Of a DNA stretch of 9,316 nt, positions 1 through 4,737 are shown one piece after another. Position numbers and translations under genes: made by a program. Below the pieces are notes generated by a model. That model was not told the origin of the DNA. It did no database searches and saw only the letters and a program-made list of their open reading frames with translations. Every line of letters begins with the position of its first letter. Position 1 is the first letter of the stretch. The stretch is from an uncultured Bacillaceae bacterium. Its GTDB lineage: Bacteria; Bacillota; Bacilli; Bacillales; Cytobacillaceae. The stretch is from contig CALKIU010000037.1 of assembly GCA_937995745.1 (NCBI GenBank), forward strand, positions 1 through 9,316, given 5' to 3'.

Positions 1-8
1 ATTGAAAC

Positions 9-44
9 TATCATCTTTGCTGATACAGGTTGGGAACCGAAGCA
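9..44 (+). other. CRISPR spacer with a recognisable coding sense (PAPS-reductase-like)
   Basis: Read from base 10 on the + strand, this spacer is open and translates to IIFADTGWEPK. From memory, this looks like the conserved FADTGxEP segment of phosphoadenosine-phosphosulfate-reductase-like PP-loop proteins, which are common in phages of Bacillota. The inferred target is therefore a phage or prophage gene of that family, with the crRNA in the same sense as the mRNA. The other two spacers (75-111 and 142-176) have open frames but no motif that I recognise. Confidence 0.5.
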
Positions 45-176
45 GTTTGGATCTTACCTATGAGGGATTGAAACTAAAGGACTCCCATTCGCACACTCCC
101 TTTCCAGAAGCGTTTGGATCTTACCTATGAGGGATTGAAATAGACAAGCCCTTCATGTTCGAGCACATTTGCTTCA

Positions 177-206
177 GTTTGGATTTTACCTATGAGGAAT
201 CGTGTC
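177..206 (+). repeat. Degenerate terminal CRISPR repeat
   Basis: This copy differs from the consensus at six of 30 positions: C9T, G22A, T25C, A27T, A28G and A29T. Four of the changes lie in the last eight bases, the part downstream of the expected Cas6 cut that would not be kept in any mature crRNA. The bases upstream of the cut, which form the 3' tail of the last crRNA, are nearly intact. Changes 9 and 22 together preserve a possible pair (C-G to T-A) in a short ATC/GAT stem. Confidence 0.9.
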
Positions 207-240
207 ATATCTTATAAAAGTTTGAATGTTAGAGTTTTTT

Positions 241-264
241 AAAAGAAATTTCATTGTTTCTTTT
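241..264 (+). other. AT-rich inverted repeat between array and cas6
   Basis: AAAAGAAA at 241-248 is an exact inverted match to TTTCTTTT at 257-264, with an 8-base loop. The stem has only one G-C pair, and the run of T bases forms part of the 3' arm and its tail (to 266). It could weakly end array transcripts before cas6, but it is far from a strong terminator and may be chance in such AT-rich DNA. Confidence 0.25.
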
Positions 265-282
265 TTACTATTATGCTAATAT
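254..282 (+). promoter_or_regulatory. Candidate promoter for the cas operon
   Basis: A TTGTTT box at 254-259 is followed after 17 bases by TAATAT at 277-282, with a TG at 274-275 giving an extended -10 element. Transcription would start near 289, about 20 bases before the cas6 start region. The match to consensus is weak (3/6 and 4/6), but the spacing is right and no better promoter is seen between the array and cas6. Readthrough from the array promoter is an alternative source of cas mRNA. Confidence 0.35.
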
Positions 283-302
283 TTTGTTAAATCAATCTAA
301 TT

Positions 303-312
303 AAGAGGTGAG
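303..312 (+). promoter_or_regulatory. cas6 ribosome binding site overlapping the GTG start
   Basis: AAGAGGTGAG closely matches the Shine-Dalgarno consensus AAGGAGGTGA. The only usual in-frame start near it, GTG at 308, lies inside this site and so has no proper spacing. The in-frame codon at the ideal distance is ATA at 317. This leaves the true cas6 start unsettled. Confidence 0.6.
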
Positions 313-1099
313 AAAAATACCTGCGATACATGTTACTTTTGAACTAAATGGTCCTGTTGAAATTCCTGTTAACTATCATCACTTGATTCAATCATTCATT
401 TATTCACTTCTCCCTTCCCAAGATGCTTTATATTTGCATGATGTCGGGTATGAATATCAAAACCGTATTTTTAAGCTTTTTACTTTTTCGAATATTCAAT
501 GTGATCAAATAAAATATGACAAAAATACCAAAAATCTAGTATTTTATGATAAAATACAAATATCAATTAGTTCTATTTTACCAGAATTTATCCAAAAAAT
601 AACAAATACACTTATCCACCATGACCATTTTGTTTTACATCGTTCAAAAATGCGTGTAGGAAAAATAGGATTTGATGAGAATATCGCATTTTCAAATTGT
701 ATTACTGTGAAAGCGCTTTCTCCCATAACAGTTTATTCAACGTATGAAAGAAGAGACGGTTCAAAAATAACCCATTATTTTTCACCTTGGGATCGAGTTT
801 TTGAACATTTAATCGAAGAAAACTTTGCAAGGAAATATCAAGCATTCACAGGAAAACCAATAGAAAAAAAGGAACTTATTAAAGTCCGTCCTGTACGAGT
901 AACCAGAAAAGATAAAAAAGTTACAAATTATAAATCAACTTGGATAACAGGATGGACCGGAGTGTATGAATTGGAAGGGGAGGCAGAACATTTAACATTT
1001 TTGCTGAATACAGGACTGGGAAGTAAGAATAGCATTGGTTTTGGATTTATTCGACTTTTAAATAAGGGGGTGCAGGAAAATGATAAAAACAATATATAA
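308..1099 (+). CDS. cas6: Cas6, CRISPR RNA processing endoribonuclease
   Basis: Cas6 cuts the array transcript within each repeat to release crRNAs and usually stays bound to the 3' end. The 263-residue product has the usual family length. It begins with a ferredoxin-like strand and helix (VTFELNG, then YHHLIQSFIYSLL at 23-35), followed by LYLHDVGY with His44, which aligns with the likely general-base histidine, and the FKLFTFS strand at 55-61. Near the C-terminus is the glycine-rich loop with G236, G238, G244 and G246 (GLGS...GFGF), a hallmark of Cas6. It is the first cas gene, directly after the array, and overlaps cas8b by 20 bases. The start is uncertain: GTG at 308 lies inside the Shine-Dalgarno sequence, while ATA at 317 is well spaced but not a standard start; the next in-frame ATG (residue 114) is far too late. 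Family assignment is secure. Confidence 0.95.
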   Translation: MRKIPAIHVTFELNGPVEIPVNYHHLIQSFIYSLLPSQDALYLHDVGYEYQNRIFKLFTFSNIQCDQIKYDKNTKNLVFYDKIQISISSILPEFIQKITNTLIHHDHFVLHRSKMRVGKIGFDENIAFSNCITVKALSPITVYSTYERRDGSKITHYFSPWDRVFEHLIEENFARKYQAFTGKPIEKKELIKVRPVRVTRKDKKVTNYKSTWITGWTGVYELEGEAEHLTFLLNTGLGSKNSIGFGFIRLLNKGVQENDKNNI

Positions 1100-3026
1100 A
1101 TTAGGTTCTTATTATTTGAAAGAACATCCTTCCTTTCTGGAAGGACTTGCTGTGCCTGTTGGTATGTCGGAAAACAGTGAACAATATTTGGTCGTAATCG
1201 ATTTAGATACAACTAATAAAAGAGTAAATCTTACTCCTTTTCAAATGTCTTCAACTACTTATAAAAAATATCGATATATTGGGGCGGCGGATGGTGCCGC
1301 AAGTCCACAATGGTATGGGACTGTTCGAAATGTATCATACTTACTTAGCCAAACAATTCCTAATCTATTAGAAAGATGGAATAAAAATGATTCTTTTTAT
1401 AAAGATTTAGAAGAAGCAAAGTCGATATTTTTTGAAGATCTTGGAATAAAGAAATCCAGTGAAAAACGTTATCAATTCATTTTTAATCCAAAATTTATAG
1501 GAGCTAATCGGACGGAACAAGATAACAAAGATGCTCTTAAAGAGGTAGTTAAACTGTTTGAAAACTATTTGCAAAATGAAATGCAGATAAATCCTAAGGA
1601 TGTGTTATTATATTCACTTTCTATTAACGGCAACTTAATTGTTACCTTATCCGAATACGAACGTCTTGTTCTACAGGAAAAATTCAATGTATTTTCAAAT
1701 AAAAAAGGCATTTGTGCAGTAACAAATCAAGAGGATTATATTACCGGTGAAACAACCAAACTTAAGTTTAATTATTATATCAACGACAAAATTAGTTTCG
1801 CGAGTAATTTGGATAAGAAGAACTATGTTAAGAATATGGCTCTTGGGAAAGAAGCGTATAAGAATATTTTGGTAGGAGAGTCTTTTATTCTCAGGAATTT
1901 TAACACGAGATTTAATACCATTCCTTGTCTAATTATACCTGAGTTTCTATTTGATTTTTATGAACAAGAAGATATTCCTTTTGATGACTTCAGTGTCCAC
2001 ATAATGAATTTAGTATACACGATTCAAACACTTGATGAACTCGAAGAATTGGAAAAAGACGTATTAGATTACATAGAAAATAGTGGGATTGAGAATCATG
2101 TCTCTTTAAACTTTCTTTTTTATACAAAGGCACAAGCTGCTATGAAAGTTAATAAATTTCTAAGTAATGTTCCTCTTAACCACTTAAAATTTCTCAGAAA
2201 TAAGATGTATGAAATGAAGAACTTTGGTAACAAGCATTTCGGAAAAGGAAACTGGAGCATGGGCCTGAATCAACTTTATTTCATGATTCCTATGAAGGAA
2301 GAAAGGAATGAAAGTGTTGAAAAGAGAAAGATTCTCCTTCTGTATGAAAGTTTATTAATGAACAAGGCCCTCTCATATGAATGGCTCATTCAACAATTTT
2401 TACACCTTGCGAAAATCCATATGTACAAACAATATAATACCTATCAAATAAGAGAGTCGCGCCAGTTTTCAAATGATGGGCAACTTGTTTTTGACATATT
2501 GCGGACGCAATTGTTGTTAAAAATGTTGACCGATCTTCACTTGGTCAGAAAAGGAGGTAAATTAGCTTTGGACTATCAATTGGAAGATAAAGTTTATGTC
2601 GATTACATGAAAGAAATGAAGTTTAATGAGTCGCAAAGTGCTCTATTTTTGTTAGGAATTCTCATTGCCAGAGTAGGGGCAGCCCAAGTAAAGAAACAGC
2701 AAGAAGCAGCTAAAGCTGGTTCAGGCTCTGGCAGACTCGATACCAGCAACAAGCCTATTCTGAACAAAATAAATTTCCAGGGAATGAACAAGAAACGCCT
2801 GCAAATGCTTTCTACCGATGTTTTTGAAAAACTGCGTCAAACAAAACAGCTGAATCCGACAAATGAACTCATTTATGCCGAACATAAGCGGCTCTTTGAT
2901 CAAACCGTTTCCAATTGGAAACTCTCTGATAGGGAAAATGTTTATTATCTTTTGTCAGGATATGCCTTTGGGACAAAACAAATATTAAAAGGAAAATCAA
3001 ATAAGGAGGGGCAACTCAATGAATAA
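1080..3026 (+). CDS. cas8b: Cas8b, type I-B Cascade large subunit (Csh1/TM1802-like)
   Basis: This is the large subunit of the type I-B Cascade complex, which recognises the PAM and helps open target DNA. The call rests on position between cas6 and cas7, length (648 residues), and C-terminal features that I associate with this family: an LLGILIARVGAAQ helix, then KPILNKINFQGM. The family diverges fast, so sequence evidence is weaker than for its neighbours. Only two cysteines are present, C212 (KKGICAVTNQE) and C283; many Cas8b proteins have paired CxxC motifs at the first position, so a zinc-binding site appears lost here. The ATG at 1080 has AAGGGGGTG at 1064-1072, and it overlaps the cas6 end by 20 bases. 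The C-terminal 152 residues probably also occur as a separate protein from an internal start at 2568. The stop overlaps the cas7 start by 8 bases. Confidence 0.9.
   Translation: MIKTIYKLGSYYLKEHPSFLEGLAVPVGMSENSEQYLVVIDLDTTNKRVNLTPFQMSSTTYKKYRYIGAADGAASPQWYGTVRNVSYLLSQTIPNLLERWNKNDSFYKDLEEAKSIFFEDLGIKKSSEKRYQFIFNPKFIGANRTEQDNKDALKEVVKLFENYLQNEMQINPKDVLLYSLSINGNLIVTLSEYERLVLQEKFNVFSNKKGICAVTNQEDYITGETTKLKFNYYINDKISFASNLDKKNYVKNMALGKEAYKNILVGESFILRNFNTRFNTIPCLIIPEFLFDFYEQEDIPFDDFSVHIMNLVYTIQTLDELEELEKDVLDYIENSGIENHVSLNFLFYTKAQAAMKVNKFLSNVPLNHLKFLRNKMYEMKNFGNKHFGKGNWSMGLNQLYFMIPMKEERNESVEKRKILLLYESLLMNKALSYEWLIQQFLHLAKIHMYKQYNTYQIRESRQFSNDGQLVFDILRTQLLLKMLTDLHLVRKGGKLALDYQLEDKVYVDYMKEMKFNESQSALFLLGILIARVGAAQVKKQQEAAKAGSGSGRLDTSNKPILNKINFQGMNKKRLQMLSTDVFEKLRQTKQLNPTNELIYAEHKRLFDQTVSNWKLSDRENVYYLLSGYAFGTKQILKGKSNKEGQLNE
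2550..2558 (+). promoter_or_regulatory. Internal ribosome binding site within cas8b
   Basis: AAAGGAGGT, running on into AA at 2559-2560, is an essentially perfect Shine-Dalgarno sequence in the middle of a coding region. It lies 9 bases before an in-frame TTG at 2568. In the cas8b frame it encodes Arg-Lys-Gly-Gly-Lys. It is as strong as the sites before the genes in this operon, which supports a role in making the small subunit. Confidence 0.65.
2568..3026 (+). CDS. cas11b: Putative Cas11b small subunit from internal start in cas8b
   Basis: A second protein of 152 residues is predicted from the TTG at 2568 (codon 497 of cas8b) to the shared cas8b stop. The evidence is a near-perfect Shine-Dalgarno sequence at 2550-2558 with 9-base spacing, and a product limited to the largely helical C-terminal part of Cas8b. 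In other type I-B, I-C and I-D systems, independent translation of the small subunit from inside the large-subunit gene has been shown experimentally; Cas11 copies line the Cas7 backbone and stabilise the DNA-bound complex. No separate small-subunit gene exists in this operon, as expected if it is made this way. The product has a helix around LFLLGILIARVGAAQ, a glycine-serine linker (AGSGSG), and a second helical block ending YYLLSGYAFGTKQIL. Expression here is an inference; use of TTG would give lower initiation than ATG. Confidence 0.62.
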   Translation: MDYQLEDKVYVDYMKEMKFNESQSALFLLGILIARVGAAQVKKQQEAAKAGSGSGRLDTSNKPILNKINFQGMNKKRLQMLSTDVFEKLRQTKQLNPTNELIYAEHKRLFDQTVSNWKLSDRENVYYLLSGYAFGTKQILKGKSNKEGQLNE

Positions 3027-3951
3027 CAGCGATATCCTTTTTCTATACGATGCCAAATTGACAAATCCGAATGGAGACATTGACGACGAAAACCGACCGC
3101 GTATGGATTATGAGCGATCGATTAATCTTGTAAGTGATGTCCGTTTGAAACGTTATATTCGTGATTACCTGCAACAGCAGGGATATGAAATATTTGTAGG
3201 GAAAATGGACGGCGAAACGATCAATGCTACAGAAAGAATAAAAAGATTATTTAATCAACAGAAGGTGAATAATTTAACAAGAGAGCAGCAAGATTGGATG
3301 CTCGATCAGTTAATAGATGTTCGTTTATTTGGAGCCACAATGCCCATAAAAGCGGCGGAAAGCAAAGGAAGCTCCATGACTTTTACCGGACCGGTCCAAT
3401 TTAATTGGGGATATTCTTTAAACAAGGTCAATCTTGTTGAGTCTGCAAGTATTACTTCACATTTCGGGTCTGATGATAAAAGCGATGGAGGGGCAATCGG
3501 AAAGGATTACCGTGTCTACTATTCTTTCTTGGCATTTCACGGAATAGTAAGCGGTCACAGGGCAGAACATACCAGATTGAAAGAGGAAGATTTGAAAAAG
3601 CTTGATGAGGCTTTAATAAAATCCATTCCTTTAAATGCGACGAGAAGCAAAGTGGGCCAGTATCCCCGTTTATATTTGCGTGTGGAGTATAATACACCGG
3701 ACTTCTTGATAGGCGACCTTCGCGATTTAGTGAACTTAAACAAAACTGAAGGATTGCGAAGCATTACGGAAGTCATCCTGAACGTCCGTGCTTTAGTGGA
3801 TAAACTGCTTGAATATAATGAAAGGATATCTTCCTTAATTTTATGGCAAGATACAAATCTGACCATAACAGACGGAGACAAAACAACAAATGATTTCGTA
3901 TCTGTCTTGCCGGAATCGCTTAGATCAAAAGTGTCTTTGTGTGAAGGATGA
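3019..3951 (+). CDS. cas7: Cas7, type I-B Cascade backbone (Csh2 family)
   Basis: Cas7 subunits assemble side by side along the crRNA spacer and form the helical backbone of Cascade. The 310-residue protein has the Csh2-type start: an ILFLYDAKLTNPNGD segment (6-20) followed by DDENRPRMD and SDVRLKRYIRDYL (39-51). RLFGATMP at 102-109 and TGPVQFNWGYSLN at 123-135 are further family signatures, and length is normal. The ATG at 3019 overlaps the cas8b stop by 8 bases, with AAGGAGG at 3003-3009 and 9-base spacing, one of the strongest ribosome binding sites in the operon. That fits the need for several Cas7 copies per complex. The stop TGA lies within ATGA at 3948-3951, next to the cas5 start. This is one of the most confident calls in the window. 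Confidence 0.97.
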   Translation: MNNSDILFLYDAKLTNPNGDIDDENRPRMDYERSINLVSDVRLKRYIRDYLQQQGYEIFVGKMDGETINATERIKRLFNQQKVNNLTREQQDWMLDQLIDVRLFGATMPIKAAESKGSSMTFTGPVQFNWGYSLNKVNLVESASITSHFGSDDKSDGGAIGKDYRVYYSFLAFHGIVSGHRAEHTRLKEEDLKKLDEALIKSIPLNATRSKVGQYPRLYLRVEYNTPDFLIGDLRDLVNLNKTEGLRSITEVILNVRALVDKLLEYNERISSLILWQDTNLTITDGDKTTNDFVSVLPESLRSKVSLCEG

Positions 3952-3956
3952 GTTTT

Positions 3957-4688
3957 ATGAAATTGTTAATATTTGATTGGAAAGGAAGAATGGGTCATTT
4001 TCGAAAATTGGATACGAATTCATCTTCATTAACATATTCTTTTCCAAGCAGAACAACGATTGCCGGTATGATAGCGGGTGTTCTCGGTTATGAAAAGGAC
4101 AGTTACTATGAGCTTTTTTCGCCGGAAAGGTGCAAAATCGGTTTGTCTTTAATGACTCCGGTCCGAAAAATGTTTCAAACGGTTAATTATCTCTATGTTA
4201 AAAATAAAAGCGATTTAAATGGAGTAAATGGTCATACACAAATTCCAATTGAGTTTCTATTTCCCTCTGTGGAAAAAACACATATAATTTATCGCATCTT
4301 TTTCTGGCATGAAGAACATGAAATCTATGCTAAACTAAAACATTTCTTGCAAGAAAAAAAGGCTGTTTATCCACCATATATGGGATTGAGTGAATTAATC
4401 AGCACCATAGATTTTATCCAAGAAGCAGAGGTTGTAGAGATTTTTCCGTCAATGGAAAAAATCAAATTTGATTCGGTTGTTCGAATCAGTGAATTAGAGG
4501 AAAATTCATTAGAGTTTGCCGCTGACAGCCGATTTACAAAAGAGTTTATGACCCGCGCTTTTAATAATAGAAGGGAAATTATAGAGACGGACAGTTTTTT
4601 AATGGAAGAACATAACCGCATAGTTGGAATACCGAAAGTGCCTTACTATTTTGTAAAAAATGAGAACAAATACATTTTGTTTATGTAA
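3957..4688 (+). CDS. cas5: Cas5, type I-B Cascade subunit
   Basis: Cas5 is a RAMP-fold protein that caps Cascade by binding the 5' handle of the crRNA next to Cas8b. The sequence starts MKLLIFDWKGRMGHFRK and continues with SSSLTYSFPSRTTIAGMIAGVL (about 22-43), the typical Cas5 N-terminal strand and glycine-containing helix; FQTVNYLYVK follows near residue 73. Length is 243 residues, normal for the family. I chose ATG 3957 because AAGG at 3944-3947 is 9 bases upstream and the protein then begins directly with the conserved MKLLIFD strand. An in-frame ATG at 3948, overlapping the cas7 stop as ATGA, would add three residues (MSF) but has no spaced ribosome binding site. The stop is followed at once by a terminator-like hairpin. 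Here Cas6 is separate, so Cas5 is not expected to be the processing nuclease. Confidence 0.94.
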   Translation: MKLLIFDWKGRMGHFRKLDTNSSSLTYSFPSRTTIAGMIAGVLGYEKDSYYELFSPERCKIGLSLMTPVRKMFQTVNYLYVKNKSDLNGVNGHTQIPIEFLFPSVEKTHIIYRIFFWHEEHEIYAKLKHFLQEKKAVYPPYMGLSELISTIDFIQEAEVVEIFPSMEKIKFDSVVRISELEENSLEFAADSRFTKEFMTRAFNNRREIIETDSFLMEEHNRIVGIPKVPYYFVKNENKYILFM

Positions 4689-4716
4689 AAGGCGGCATTG
4701 GTGCCGCCGTTTTTTT
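4687..4716 (+). terminator. Intrinsic terminator/attenuator between cas5 and cas3
   Basis: GGCGGCA (4691-4697) pairs perfectly with TGCCGCC (4702-4708) around a TTGG loop. It is preceded by AAAA (4687-4690) and followed by G and seven T bases (4710-4716). This is a textbook intrinsic terminator with a GC-rich 7-bp stem that stands out in AT-rich DNA. It begins at the cas5 stop and ends 21 bases before the cas3 ATG, so it splits the effector genes from cas3-cas4-cas1-cas2. Confidence 0.88.
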
Positions 4717-4737
4717 ACAGAAGAGAGGGAGGCCGGA

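Larger units (their letters stand above)
1..206 (+). CRISPR. CRISPR array, leader-distal end (type I-B repeat)
   Basis: Four 30-nt repeats are visible: the last 8 bases of one at 1-8, full copies at 45-74 and 112-141, and a degenerate last copy at 177-206. The consensus starts GTTTGGATCTTACC and ends GAGGGATTGAAAC. Spacers are 9-44 (36 nt), 75-111 (37 nt) and 142-176 (35 nt), all different. The repeat ends in ATTGAAAC, the 8-nt 5' handle typical of type I-B crRNAs, so transcription is on the + strand and Cas6 should cut after repeat base 22. The repeat at 112-141 ends in T instead of C, giving the last crRNA the handle ATTGAAAT. Decay of the last repeat marks this as the old, leader-distal end; the leader and newer spacers are left of the window. 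The array points directly at the cas operon. Confidence 0.97.

Noticed and set aside
75..176. Identification of targets for the second and third spacers by translation
   Set aside because: Several frames are open on both strands (for example DKPFMFEHICF for 142-176), but none gives a motif that I can assign; a database search would be needed.
928..1212. Antisense open reading frame over the cas6-cas8b junction, and other reverse-strand frames across the locus
   Set aside because: All lie fully opposite well-supported cas genes, have no recognisable domains, and are expected by chance opposite long coding regions.
308..3026. Apparent lower GC in cas6 and the first half of cas8b than in the cas8b 3' end and cas7, hinting at a recombination junction
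   Set aside because: Hand counts gave 12/60 at 481-540 and 13/60 at 1381-1440 against 30/60 at 2701-2760 and 26/60 at 3301-3360, but other samples (23/60 at 1501-1560, 16/60 at 6181-6240 in cas3) show wide scatter. A sliding-window GC and codon-use calculation would be needed.
4660..4737. In-frame N-terminal extension of cas3 starting at ATG 4660
   Set aside because: The added residues are encoded by the end of cas5 and the terminator hairpin, resemble no Cas3 N-terminus, and lack a ribosome binding site. ATG 4738 has a strong one.
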